Assembly (NCBI RefSeq): GCF_019649055.1
Contig: NW_026570334.1
Coordinates: 310,001-374,000, forward strand
Source: Paramacrobiotus metropolitanus
Taxonomy: Eukaryota > Tardigrada > Eutardigrada > Parachela > Macrobiotidae
DNA: 64,000 nucleotides
Reading direction: 5' to 3'
This document shows, one piece after another, positions 31,750 to 44,492 of the stretch (position 1 is its first letter; every line of letters begins with the position of its first letter). The notes under the pieces are model-generated. The model was not told where the DNA came from, did no database searches, and saw nothing but the letters and a program-made list of their open reading frames with translations. The translations under genes and the position numbers were made by a program.

Positions 31750-34700
31750 ATCAACTTTTCGCAGTTTTGTGCTTCCATTAATGATACTTTCCGGCCTGAA
31801 TGCTGCTCAGCTCTGCTCTACCTTGCATAGTGTTAGTTTCCTTTATGAGCTTGCGCTTTTAATTACTAGTTTTTCGAGTTTATTGACGATACGGGGTCGT
31901 TTTTGCATTGGCGCCGTGTGAGTTGTGGTTCCATGAAAATTATATTTGGGACGGCAATTCAGAATTTGGTAGAAGAGAGTTCAGATCCTCGCTATCTGAC
32001 ATGAAACTGGTATATTACGATCATATAATCCAAGACCAAACAAATGGTATATCCACATGGTAATGTACAACAAGAAAATTTTTTGCTTGGTATCCGCAAC
32101 ATCAAGGTTTCCAGGTAGTTCAGAATACGCTGACACTGCTGAATCGCACCATAATTATAAACGTTGAGCGGCCTTCGGATCTTGTCCATGTTGATTCCTT
32201 TGGCCCGTTTGTGCTATACCTCCTGACAGTGAGTTAAAGCAAGCGGAAGATCTGCCGATATGCCACACATTTCGAAGCGGTTGGATGTAAATCTCATTCA
32301 TGTCTTGGAAAATTCGAGAGGATATCCAAAATCAGAGTCATCATACGTTTCCCATAGCGACAATGGGAATACATGTGTAACGTTGGCATTTGGACAGCAA
32401 AGATCATTTGCGGACGGTACATACATTCAGCTACTACCCAGACCGCACTTTCAAAATGAATTTAAATAACCCCAATTGGAAAACGGTTTTAGTAGCTATC
32501 GGCACGAAAAAATAAGTACGCTCTAAGATAACAATTTTTGATTACATAGTATGTAAGACACACAGGATGACAATTTGCAGATGTGGCTAATCATTGTCTG
32601 GACAACAACTGGCAGGTAACGATGTTAACTGTAGTTGCTCTGACTCGACCGGAATATAAGATAGCCTAAAATAACCTGATACTAATAAAAGGACCGCAAA
32701 AGTGACTTATCTGGGCCCGGTCACCGGCTCCCGGCTCCGAAAAATTTCGTTTTTGCAAGAACTCAGGAAGACAGAGTAATCTGCAAATCTTGGGTATACT
32801 TCAAAAAATATTTTCATCGGCCATGGTTAAATGGGCGTGGCTAAACTTAATTCCCGTGTACTAATGCATACAGCACTATGTATTGGAAAACCGTAATAGT
32901 GAACCGTACAATGTCAGTGGTTTTTGACCAGTACGTGTTAATGTCGGACCGTACCAGTTGCCCAGTGGCTCGAGCTGGCACTACCCCATAGTATATCCGC
33001 TTTTCTTGAGCAGTATCGTCAGGATGTGCAGGTTCTATTCTGAAATTTGCAGCCATTTTGCTGGAAATAATGGCGTCTTTTGAGCTTTGCGTTGAGCGGA
33101 CAGAACTGTCCCGTTTGCAACGTACGGCAAACGTAATCATCACGATCTAAATTATAATTCGTGTGCAACCTGTTGAACTACGAGTAAACAATCATGTTTT
33201 AACTGGTGCTATTTTGTGGCGAGTAAAATCACGCGTATGTGAGCAACATGTAATTACGCACGTCGCGCTTCCGTAGCGACGAACGAGGTTGTGGTTCAGA
33301 AGCCTTTGTTTGTTTGTGGAACGTCGAACGCAAATGCAAATACTTTGTTTTCCGACTCTGTTCAGATTTTGCGTAGGGATGACGAATAGGAAGTCCGGAC
33401 TCTGGAGCTTGTTATCCACAAACAGTCACATATTCCACAATTCTTGTTGCTCGTAACTTTCGCCGACCTGGCAAAAATTCAGAATTTGTGGTATACTAAC
33501 CCTCATATCTTGATTGTTACCGCAGTTTCCTGAAATTAATAAAACGGCTGTATACCCCGTTAAGCTTCCGGTGTTTCCATTGGCACCATATGAGCGAGCG
33601 GCTATAGGACGAGGACGAAAACTGTTTCTTAAGTATCTGAAAAAGCAGTACTGCAGTGATGCTGCTGTCTTCCAGTTAAAGCTTATCCAGGTGATAGTTC
33701 TGGTTATTCTGTTATCACCTGGTTTTGTTAGGGGAAGAATTACAGTAACGTAGGATTTTGCACAGCTTACATACTAGATAGCAAGTGTAGGAGTGAGTAG
33801 GTGTGGACCAGTGATACTAACTGTGGAAGCACATACATGTACAGATGTACAGTGGATGAGGTTAATTAGTACTGCTTTCTATAAGTTTTACCGTCATGTA
33901 AGCAGCAGTCGCGTTCAAACTGATTGATTAAGCCATTTTGATTATTTGGCAGTAGTGCATCCATAAAACAAAATAAGCTTAGGTTTTTGACACTAATTAA
34001 AATGACTGAAAATTAAACACTGATAATATGTAAAACAAAATGGTTAGCGTTGTTTTAAATCCTGCTCAGTAGCACGCGCATTCAGTGTTCCTAAAACAGC
34101 AGCATAATTTTCTCTGACGACCGATGAATGTAATCGCGGTGTCGAGAAGCTGTGGATTGTAGCCCCCAGTCGCTTTGCAAATTTTCCTGCCAAAGAAGCG
34201 TAATCATCTCGCCGATGGCCGCTCCAAATGTTCCCGGCATCTCGACTACCATGGGATACAAACGGTATCCCATATCATCCATGAAGGTGTATTTTACGGC
34301 GCTTGGTATCTTCCGCCAAATTTATCACATTGCCGGATTTCCGTTTGAAGCCGCTTGATTGGTTAACCTGTAAACGGTTTGATAGGTTAACCAGAACTCC
34401 GGGATGGCTTAAACGCCTTACCTTTCCGTGTAGTTCCCCTTCGACATCGAAGAGCAGTCATTCTTTTAGCAAGATCCCTTGTTAATAACAAGTTAGATAA
34501 CAAATTGTTAAGTTAATAACAAGTTGTTGTTAATATTAAGTTGTTATTACCGCGTATAAAACCTGTGCGTGTTTCTGTGAGTTATAATTTTGCCAGAATA
34601 ATCCGTATCACTACCGGGTAACACAGAAGAATGGAAGGCTTGGCATTACACTGAACACTACCACGGAATAATTTATTTAACGCAAAAACAGGCATGCACT

Positions 34701-34919
34701 GCAGGCGTCAAGCAGGTCCTACCGTAAATTAGAGACAAGATATTCAAACATAATTAACAAAAGCAGCCAGATAACAAATAGTAGTGCATTGACGATTGAT
34801 TTATCAACAAGATTGTTGATCTGCATGGACGTTGTAGTTTCTTCGCACTGTTCTTTCACGGAACTTAAACAGAGCGATTCAACGTCCAACATAATGTTGT
34901 TTGGCAACGCTCTACATGT
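31750..34919. other. Gene-free stretch downstream of receptor E, with insertions
   Basis: 31750-32640 and 33200-33640 align with block A. About 32700-32850 resembles the outer end of the Mutator-like element at 52.8 kb (AAATTTCGTTTTTGCA, ATGGGCGTGGC). A segment of about 700 bp (33650-34365) is absent from block A. It contains a minus-strand frame (34091-34320, including YTFMDDMGYRLYPMVVEMPG) that reads like protein but starts right after a stop and matches nothing I know. Confidence 0.45.
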
Positions 34920-35981
34920 TTAACTGCCAGGTGGTCCACGCACTGGAGCTGGATAGATCGTATTCTTTTGGAATACCGATTCCTCCTTATGCCAAGCCGT
35001 ACATCTTTTCCAGATGACATCAATATGGTACCGCAAAGCCGCGACACCCAGACAGAAAAAGACCGGGTCTAGTAAGGCCTGCAGCGGATACAGCACCGAT
35101 GATACTTCCTTAAACACCAGCATTTCTTTTCGAGGAATAAAGTTAAGGAGAATGAAGTAGACCAGCGTGGGGATCCAGCACAAGACAACACTAAGAGTGA
35201 ACAAGGTCAAAATAACAAACGGCCGTGCAGTTATGCTTCCGCGGCGAGTAACCGGGACATGTACAGCGGACGATGATGTATCCTTGATATCCGTATTACC
35301 GCGCGGGACGGTGGTGGTTTTTCGTTTCTGCAACGTTTTCCACAACAGCACCGGATAGCACACGGGAATAAACACCTTGGGCAGGTCGAACACAACCACG
35401 GTTGTAAAGGTCGCCCATTCGATCTGTCGAGGCGTGTTGATCCAGCACTCGCTGTCCACGGGGAGGCGATAATACAGCGCATCCAGTATAATGCCCGGAA
35501 GCAGCACAATGTGCACGTAAATGACTGCGCCCAAGCAGAATGTAACCACCAAACGAATGCCATGGTGACGGCGGTAGGAGAGTGGTCCGAACAATGCCCA
35601 CGCGCGACTAAGAGTCACCAGCAGATGTAGGTGCACGGTAGCAGCGGCTATAACGTAGCCGTTATACAGTCGTACTGTGCAGGCTGCGTTGCCCAGCGTC
35701 CATGGCCGATACATCGTGGGAGAATTAGACATTTCCAGCGTGTTGAATAACGTCCCATATGCGATGTTGCTTAACAGTATAGCCACTACATAAATGTTAA
35801 ATGGTGTGCGGAGTTTTTTCTTGTGTAATATCATGAGCAACACACTGACGTTGGCCAGCAACGTCGTCGTTGTGATAGTGAACAGCCAGTTCGATAAAGG
35901 CGCTTCGCTATGATTGGTATTCGTGGATGAATTGGAAAAATATCCAGAAACGTTGAAAGTGGTGTTCCGTGCGATAGACAT
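34920..35981 (-). CDS. Rhodopsin-like seven-helix receptor E (intact)
   Basis: A single exon, 353 residues from the ATG at 35981. An in-frame ATG at 36038 would add 19 residues, but 35981 aligns with the start of receptor D. N-glycosylation sites lie before TM1 (FNVSGYFSNSS). TM1 has LLANVSVL, then LRTPFN, TM2 LLSNIAY (Asn for Asp 2.50), and Cys in NAACTVRLY. SRAWALFGP stands in place of DRY, TM5 is followed by KTLQKRK, then CWIPTL in TM6 and LLDPVFFCL in TM7. The intracellular tail ends GPPGS, near-identical to receptor D. It is intact and presumably expressed at the cell surface. Ligand unknown; chemosensory or neuropeptide reception are the obvious options. Confidence 0.92.
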   Translation of the reverse strand: MSIARNTTFNVSGYFSNSSTNTNHSEAPLSNWLFTITTTTLLANVSVLLMILHKKKLRTPFNIYVVAILLSNIAYGTLFNTLEMSNSPTMYRPWTLGNAACTVRLYNGYVIAAATVHLHLLVTLSRAWALFGPLSYRRHHGIRLVVTFCLGAVIYVHIVLLPGIILDALYYRLPVDSECWINTPRQIEWATFTTVVVFDLPKVFIPVCYPVLLWKTLQKRKTTTVPRGNTDIKDTSSSAVHVPVTRRGSITARPFVILTLFTLSVVLCWIPTLVYFILLNFIPRKEMLVFKEVSSVLYPLQALLDPVFFCLGVAALRYHIDVIWKRCTAWHKEESVFQKNTIYPAPVRGPPGS

Positions 35982-36129
35982 GGTGGAATGTACCGTCACA
36001 ACAGCAAAATACGTTGGAAATGAAATTGTCTGAACCATGTAACAACGTTAAATAACACCGATGGCGGTGCCTAAGTTATTTGGTTCTATATTCCGCGTCG
36101 GCTTACGCAGGTTGCTTTTCACCTTTCCA

Positions 36130-36790
36130 AATCAAATATCTTGAAAATCACGAAGTCCTATGACACTTCCGCTCTTGGGACAGATTTATCCCGTTTTTCC
36201 GATGTATGGCAAATGTCAACAAAATTCTCTGAATCGTGACTGGCATGTAAGGGATAATATAAGAACTCATTTGAGTTAGTGCATTATTGCGGAAGTAAAA
36301 GCGCGTACATTGGATAACGCGAAACGCAGTTTCCACGCTGGGTTAGTGGAGCGGTGAACGAGCTTGCAGTTCGCAGTACAATGGTCTTCGTCTTCGTACC
36401 TACCATATGCATGCGCTATCGGAAGTGAGTGCCATCACCATGTTTGGTGATCCAATGCATATACATGTTCGTTGGCGCTAATTTGTTATATCTATCGAAT
36501 ACGTACTGTGCCGTAAATCTAAGGAACCAGACTTTACACATGGCACGTCTGAAAGGTTATGAATGATGGAATAGATTTTAAATTAGGTACGGACGGACGA
36601 CTCCCAGAATTGTCGTTACGTAAGGCTTTAACCGACTCCGAAGAAAACGAAAGCTCTTGTTTTACTAACAGAGCAAAATAGTAGGAAAGAGTTCTATCCA
36701 ATCCAACAGCGACGACAAATACAATCCAACAACGAGGAAAAACAATGCCGATGCCATGGCAATACTTGATTATACCGTTTAACTGTTTAA
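36130..36790 (-). promoter_or_regulatory. Conserved upstream region of receptor E
   Basis: Matches the upstream region of receptor D. Retained pieces include CACTTCCGCTC, GGGACAGATTTATCCCG, TTATTGCGGAAGTAAAAGCG and GCGCTATCGG. The same pieces precede pseudogene F. Confidence 0.4.
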
Positions 36791-38094
36791 TATCGAAGTG
36801 TCTCGGGGCAACGGTTTTTATTGGAACTGTAGTACTTTATACTGGTTTTGTTGCCTGGAAATGGAATTCCACCAATAAAAACACAATATCGCGAAAATAA
36901 AAAAAGAGTTGTTTTTTTTATCCTTCCTGAAATTTGAATGGCCCCTTGGGGGCCGGGGGTCTCTTCATGGTCGCTTTACCTACTTTGTTCGCAGAACATA
37001 TTCTAATTCAGACTGTATGGTCTCAGTTTTGCTCTACTACTACTAGTAGTACAAAATTTGCCATGAACGTGAAAGCTGCCAACATTCTTCACCCTAACGC
37101 ACGGTTTCAGTAACTTACTTGCAGTTGCAAGCACCTGATTTGAGGAAAGAAATCTACTTTACTAAGTCGATTCCGTCATAACTTTTTCTTCCAACGTTGT
37201 ACCGTAACAAGAACGATAACAATTAGATTAAGGGGAAGATGGTCGTGATCTGCTTTCCTTTTAACTGTATTTTACGCTTTTATTGTAATTTTCGAGAAGT
37301 TCTCATAGAAACTATAGCGTTTGCTTTTTTTGTTGTCGACTTGTTATTGGTAGGATAAGCTCGTATTCTTCAATTAAAATACGTGGCTATAGTCTGAACC
37401 TTTTTTGCTGAGCATTTTGTACGGCGGTTCAGTACTTGTAACCAGTAACAGCACTTCCGATCCTGTCCTTGAATCGCAAGTTATAATAAATACACTTAAA
37501 ATAAAGTACTCGTAATGGATGGTGGGAACACTAGATGCAGTCGTGCTGATTTATTTCAGCTGCACGTTTAGTTTCCATGACAATGGCCGTCACAATCAAA
37601 ATTGTAGCGTACACGGGTAAGTACAATAGTGGACCTAGACAACGCATGGATAATTGCTTTAGAACCAATTTACGGGATGTACATCCGCACACAACCTTTG
37701 CGGCGAAAGGTTATTACGCAATGCACGGTTCGCATCGGTTAAACAACGCATGGATAGTTGTTTTAGAATTAGATACTGTGCAGGCCGTGGTGTACAAAAC
37801 TGTAAACTGCCAAGAGCCAGATGTGGAAACCTACCCTGGTTTGCACATTTTCAAACAGATATTGCGCAGACAAACTGTTTTTACGCCAATCTGTGCAAGA
37901 AATTTGTTTTGGTTACATGTTGTCATAAATTAAGTGAGAAAGGTTTTGGAAGTAAGGTAGGGCAGGAAAATGAAACGGTCCGGGCACATACAGTAGTAAC
38001 AGTACACAAATTGGGCACCCTATTGATACTATTTCTACTAACAAGTAACATACAGCTAACATATTGCCGCTAGCTTAAAAATGACCTTTGTACA

Positions 38095-39130
38095 AGCCAT
38101 TCATTTTGTTCACCATTCATTTCGTCACCATCCACTTAAGCGTGTCTTACAGTTTAATTGACTGATCTTACTACACTAAACTGTATTAATCTGTTCTTCT
38201 AAGAATTTCTAAGCATTATGATGTTTTCTTATGGTTTTTCTTATGTTCTCCAACTTGTGGTTTCTTAGGTTTCTTTATGCCTGATGTTTTCCTTTCTGAT
38301 GTTTTCCTTCGTTTTCTTATATCTGCGCCGGTCTTTTCGTTTTCCGGTGTTTTCTTAGGTCTTTTATGTTTTCTAATGTTTCCCTTACGCCATTACGATT
38401 TAGGACACTAATATACAGCACTAGTATCTGTAGTGTAAGCTATCGTTGCAAATGCAGTTCAGTGTGCGCTGTGGGCCGCATAAATCCGTGTCCCTTCATT
38501 TGGTCCACCACTCATTTTGTCCACCACTGATTTCGTCCACCATTCATTTTGTCCACTGCAGTATATTTTGTCCACCATACAGTTCGATGCACACTACCGA
38601 GTTCAATTTATACTTTAATGCACCTACGCAACGCAAACCCTGTGCTGAGAACGATTACAATGCTTTAGGTTTGCTTAGGTTTCGATTACAGTGCTTTAGG
38701 TTATCTTGGGTTTATTAAGTTATTTTATTATGTTGGATTCCGTAGGTTTATTAGGTAATTCTAGATTTTTTACGTAGTAATTCTCTTCGGTTTTAATGGT
38801 ATTCTTCGGTTTAAACGGTTCTCTGTAGTTAATGCGTAAATAATTAGTGGACGAAGTGCTTGGTGGACAAAATGAACGGTGGACGAAGTGCTTGGTGGAC
38901 AAAATGAACGGTGGACAAAGTGAATGGTGGACAAAATGAATGGTGGACGAAATAACAGGAAGCCGCATAAATCGAACTCGTTGACGCTACGTACTGTATC
39001 ACGTCCTAGGGAATTCGTTTTGCACTGAAATACGCTTACAGTTTACTCGTATACAAAACGTACGGTGGACGGAACGAGCGGTGGACAAAATGAACGGTGG
39101 GCAAAATGAACGGTGGACGAAACAATAGGA
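38095..39130. repeat. Composite repeat: TTTCTTAGG units plus inverted arrays of GGTGGACAAAATGAAC
   Basis: Left side: TTCATTTTGT.CACCA units at 38095-38150 and 38500-38590. Right side: the complementary GGTGGACAAAATGAACGG at 38848-38960 and 39060-39130. TTTCTTAGG-like DNA lies between or beside them (38255-38360, 38665-38710). The inverted arrangement suggests a foldback element whose ends are arrays of degenerate 16-18 bp units. No coding capacity is seen. Confidence 0.6.
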
Positions 39131-40794
39131 AGCCGTTCGAAATGATGTCTAAGCTATCCACTGCGAGCAGTCCTCCTTGCATTGATGTGACTGACCATTT
39201 CCAAATGTACTTGCAACGATTACCGTGAAAATGTTTTACTATAATTTTTGCTTGTGTACACGCATCCGTCCAGGAAAACCTCTTGCGCAAATTCGACGAT
39301 GACTGCTTCGGCTGTTATTGTCATCGGATGTTTTTTAAGGAACCATGGCATCGCATTCATGTACAGGGGTGCCACGCCAAGTTTGGGCACTTTTTTTCAC
39401 TATTTTCCACAGGTCACCCATCACAAATGACTAGCTCAATACATTTTTATAGTATTGCCATATGTATCTACCTCGTTTTGGACTATCGTTCCTTACGCTT
39501 AGAGCGTGTCTCGAATTGCATCCGAATCTAGAGCAGACCAGTTTTAAAATGCTGTTTAACCCATGTCCCTCCTTCCGAATTGTAATTCGCTTAAAAATTC
39601 CATTGACATCTTTATCCAAACTAAATAAATTTGAAGCGTTCGCGATTTAAGGCTCTTGCGAACTGTATCTCAGATCGTTCGATTACAACCCAACCTACGT
39701 GACCTTTGAGATGTTACTGTGGGCATAGTTAAAGTAGAGAGTGACCCTTTGTACACGCTTGACCTGCAACCTAGTGAAGTTTCGACGATCATATTTTATA
39801 AAATCTCATCTGAAGGACCCTAAGGGACGGTGGTGGGATGAATTTGTATTGTTAAAATTGAAAGGTCAAACTCCGGGTACGTGAACCATAGTGCACTGCA
39901 CACCGGCAGTGCACGCATTTCTTATAAATTCTGTAATAGAGCAGCTGCAGAATCGAGAAATGCGATAAGCTGCATACTCGCTGGCAAAATTAATATACTT
40001 TGAGTTTGATGGATTTGGTTCACCTGATTTGGTTGTAAAAATGTATGCAAAAGCTCGCATCGATTTAATACCAACGTTGTAATTTGACGCTCTTTGATTT
40101 AGTAAAATTATCTGCCAAAATAGACGGGAAAATGGAACGTTGAAGTGACATTTGTGGAAGATGATAAGATACAGTACTAGTACCTATTGACGTAATTCGT
40201 CAACGGCTTTTTACTTCTTGAAACTACTGCGAATTGCGAAACCCATCAGATTCCGTTGCGTGCAATTTTCCGCTGTTGTTAACTTGTTATACTTTACTAG
40301 TTGCGTCGGTTAATTAACTATCTTACATTTTTTTCGAAAGGCTTCTCTGATGTAAACATCAACAACACACAATATCGCCAACTTATATGTTGGCGATGCT
40401 GCCAACAGCTGCAGAATAAAATCATGCTAAAACTGCTGAACGAAATTCGCATTTACGCCAGAACGTTTTTCTTTGTCATAGGCTTGCCCTGCTGAGAAAG
40501 TCGCGAAATTCATTATAAACAGCTCGGACGCAAAATGATACGAGTACCATGGAAATCGCATCACATTAGTGTTTTATAGATACAAAAATTAAAAGGGTCG
40601 TTATAAGAATAAACAACAATGTGTATTTACAGTTGCTGTCAAATATACTACGTATTGGGACTCTGATGCGAATTGTATCTAGGTCAAAACTCTCGAGTGC
40701 GCAACAACTCACGCACTGATTTGTGAGTCAGTGAGTCAGATTCGCTGATAACGCAGCGCGCATTGGTCAGATGGAGAATCAGTTGCTGAATCAG

Positions 40795-40820
40795 AAAACC
40801 GAGCTGTTGAGCTCGGTTTT
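40795..40820. repeat. Perfect 11 bp stem hairpin
   Basis: AAAACCGAGCT, loop GTTG, AGCTCGGTTTT. No adjacent gene explains it. Confidence 0.6.
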
Positions 40821-41468
40821 ATAATTCGTGCTCACATTCATGAACGCTTGTCAACTCTTTAAAATTATCCTGCGCTGCTAATAAACGTTCGTAGTGAGCC
40901 AGGCTGCATTAAAATGTATGTAATTACGCTTGCTTACTGTAGTTCGTCATTAAGTTTTAAGGTAATAAGGTTTAATTAATTGACTTAATAATTAATTAAC
41001 TGATAGTTTAATTAATTGAGCGAAAATTTGATGAACTAACTAGAGTCATTCACGCCTAATTAGCACATGTAGCACCTAATTAATTAGCGAATCTGCCCCT
41101 AATTAGTAATTTTGCACCTGGTTTTTTTAGCACCTAATTACCAAATTTATTACACATGAAGAAAAAATTAATATTATATGTCATTAAGCTATGTGACATT
41201 GTTTTTCTTAAAAAGTTTGCGCTTGTTGTGTTGCGTTGTCCATGGTAGTGAATGGCACTGAAGGCACATCTATTGCAGAATTCACGGTGCTGTCAGATCT
41301 GGTGTTTATTTCTACGAATGTACCCGTTGTCAGTGGTGGGAACATTTTATGAATTTTTTTCTCTTAGTCATAGCGGAAAGATGAGTAACTGATACGTCGA
41401 AACGTCGAAAGATGAGTAACTGATACGCAGCAGTCGTGCCGCAGATACAAGCGGGCTGCTGATATTTG

Positions 41469-43701
41469 ACAGTTTTATTATAAGCCAAGTTCGGACAGTT
41501 GCATAAATAAATTTAAGAAACATTCGTACGTCACTATGTTTTCTTTAAACACTTTTCTAGTGCAACTTTTTATTGCAGATCTAATGATGTCAGAACTGAA
41601 ATCTTCTGACATGTCTCTAAGCAGATAGGCGGTGATTAATTGGGCGGGGCGTTGGTCGTTTTTAGGTTGATTATAAGTGCGCCTCTGCAAACACCACAAA
41701 GCGGAATTTATAAGAGAACTTTTTTTGAAACTGTTTAACTATCCGAAGGGTGTTTCTTGCGGTTCAACAACTCAGCTAGCCCCACGCGATCGATCCTTGA
41801 CGTGACCTCAAAACAAAGTTCATCTCCCATAGACTTCTATGCTATAACACACCTGCCGTAGAACGCGGTTGCATAGCACACAGATGTGGAGGATTTGATG
41901 CTGACTGTTTCGATGGGTGAAACATAAATCAAGGTTCATGATTTTAGTGAATAGACAGATATCTCCCACACAGGCGGGAAGATGCAAGTGCCGGACAAAT
42001 GATAGAAAAATCCAACAAAGCGGTGACCAAAAAACGTTAATATAGATATCAGAACTCGTCAGTACGGAACGTATCGGGCTTTTTGTGGAAACGAAAAACC
42101 TAAAGTATACGCACAGTCATCTACAGCCCTGCCGGGCCAAGCTGGGACACTTGCATAAACTAAATTATAAAATATTTTTATTTCATCTTTTTACTTTTAT
42201 CATTGAATTGTTGGTGTAACTATTTATTGTGAATTCAGAACTGTCAAAACCGGAAAGTTCAGGTCTGCCAGTAGCGAGCCAAGCGGTGATTTAGGGGGCG
42301 GGGTGATGGTCTGTTTTTGAGTTCTTATAACTGCCCCTTTAGAAAATTCCCCGATCAATATCTTCTCGTGGACTTTTTTGAAATCTATTGAGAGACCTAA
42401 AATGTGTCCATCACAAGTTGGCAGAAGAATTGTGTTCAACCAGTTCTCGCGGTCGGTACGAAATTAGGGATCGCTCCCATAGACTACTATGTTATAACGA
42501 ATCTTCGGGAGAGCAGGGTTGCTTAGCACACATAGTGGGGTAACCTCGAACTGATTTTCGAGGGACGACACACGGATCACATCATTCAAATTTGATCATT
42601 TAACTGACATCTATTGCACAGAGTGGGAGATAGTTGTGTCGAATAAGTGGAACAAAAAACCAACAAAGCTACAGATAAAAAAAGTTTTAGTTGCTGTTTG
42701 AACTTTCTGGGATGGAATACCCCGGACTTATTGTGAGGATAGCGAGACTTGAATCAACACTATAAGCTTCCTGAACGAGATTTTACGAAAACAATTTACA
42801 TACGGCTCCCTGCTACTGTACGGCGAGAATGCAGAGGGCGTCATCCTCCACGGGTACCAGCAGTTAGACTGCAAAGGTCACTCACCCCTGGCTGAAATCA
42901 ACTGGTGTATACAACAGTTTGCAAGGGTACTGCATCGCAAACAGCTTAGAGTTACTAATTAGAGACTATGACACCAGAAGAATTTTTAAACAAATTCTAA
43001 ATGGGACAGTACCTAATATAATCGATGGGTCGAACTACATTTTCTAACCAGTCTGCTCTAGTTTCCATCTTACTATAATTTGAAACAGGCTTCCAGAATA
43101 AAAACCTGAAACGCAAAAGATGTTGGACACACATAGGGATCGTGTGAACATTTAATCAGTTTTAATTTGGTGTCGGATGGTTCATGGAAATTTTTGAAAG
43201 AAATCGTCCCAACTTGGCCCGGCAGGGCTGTATAAACAAGATTTCATCAAGAATGGACACCTAAGACCTCCCAGGGTTGTACGGCGACCGCCCGAAAGGG
43301 GTCATCCTAAATTTCGACGGTGCCCACAGAAAGGGTGCAAAGGTCACGCCGTCTTGGTAGTAAACGGGCTGTGTTAGACACCATCCGCAAAAGAAATGGT
43401 TGGCAAACACCATAGTATTAACTAGGCAGGACTTGAGAAGCTTTCGAATTTAAAAACGAATTATGAATTGGGAGATGCATCCCAGAACAGATGTGTCGAG
43501 TCGCATTTCGAAGCTGGTCGGTTATGGTTTCGATCTGGCTGTAATTCGAGAAAAGCCTTCAGCGTAAAAATCTTAAGTGCAAAAGTTGCTGGACATATAC
43601 GCTGACCGATCCGATTTCAATTCTTGACCAAATTTAATTCTTGACGGGCGACTCATGACAATTTTTTGGGAAAAGTGTCCGAACTTGGCTTGGCAGGGCT
43701 G
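41469..43701. mobile_element. TA-flanked MITE inserted into another copy of the same family
   Basis: Inner copy 42124-43230 (1107 bp): its ends CAGCCCTGCCGGGCCAAGCT and the complementary AACTTGGCCCGGCAGGGCTG differ by one base and are flanked by TA. The outer copy is split: its left part (about 41469-42123) aligns with the left part of the inner copy (GGGCGGGG.G.TGGTC and TCCCATAGACT.CTATG in both). Its right part (43231-43701) aligns with the inner right part (GTACGGCGA..GC, GGTCATCCT) and ends TTGGCAGGGCTG, then TA. The summed outer length, about 1.1 kb, equals the inner length. No transposase frame. Confidence 0.75.
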
Positions 43702-44492
43702 TATTAAAAAAAGGGCCTGTAGAAAACAGTGTGTTAAAAAGGGTGGTCATAAAAAATGAAGGTGAAAAAGGATGGCTGTAAGCCTATAACAATTTCCAAA
43801 TAAAATGGGTCAGGCAGGCATGCATGTAGATTTTGTGCAGGAATCGAGCAGCTCGAGCATTGGCGAGCGCGTTGCAAAGGCGAAACGTAAGCAATCCAAA
43901 AAATACGAAAGACGCAATGTATCATACTATCAGTTACAATCAGCATCGCTAAATGTGTTTATTTTGCAGTAAGTACGAGTAATCACTGCATATCAACAAC
44001 AGAAACGAAAAAGCGAAGATATTTTGTGGGTGATGAAAGAACCAATAACCGACTACTTGTATCGCAGGAACTGAAGTTTCGAGCAAATCTAACATGAGAG
44101 CCATGATACGGTAATTTAAATTTTAAAAAATGGTATGTCATCGGTGGTATGTACAGGCAGTACAGTCGAGCAGAAATGCGCGACAAACACATGTGGCAAA
44201 ACAAATATCAGTAAATAGTAAGTAATAAGTATAATACAATTAATTACAAAAAGTAAGGTATTAATAAAAAGGTCGTTAATTATTTTTCCAACATAAAAGG
44301 CCATTTTTACAATATTAATTTTAATTTTTTGCATGAATTACAAAACCCTCACCAGCAATCAGCAGTCTTCATTTGTTGCAAAACAAAAAGTTCCAAAATC
44401 TTTATATAGTACCTTGCGGCTTACGCATTACTTATTACTAAGTGGTCGAATTACATATTTCTTTCATTAATTTAAAAATTAATAGCTTGATA

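Larger units (their letters stand above)
27120..36850. repeat. Tandem segmental duplication, block B
   Basis: Partner of 13900-26950, same order and orientation. Private insertions here are the ND5 copy (about 28850-29660), a transposon-end fragment (about 32700-32850) and a segment of about 700 bp (33650-34365). Confidence 0.85.

Noticed and set aside
37577-37933. 118-codon plus-strand frame
   Set aside because: No known motif; contains an internal repeat of CAACGCATGGATA and sits in gene-poor, repeat-rich DNA.
40795-40825. Bacterial-style terminator hairpin with T-run
   Set aside because: The DNA is eukaryotic and no gene ends here; treated as a simple palindrome.
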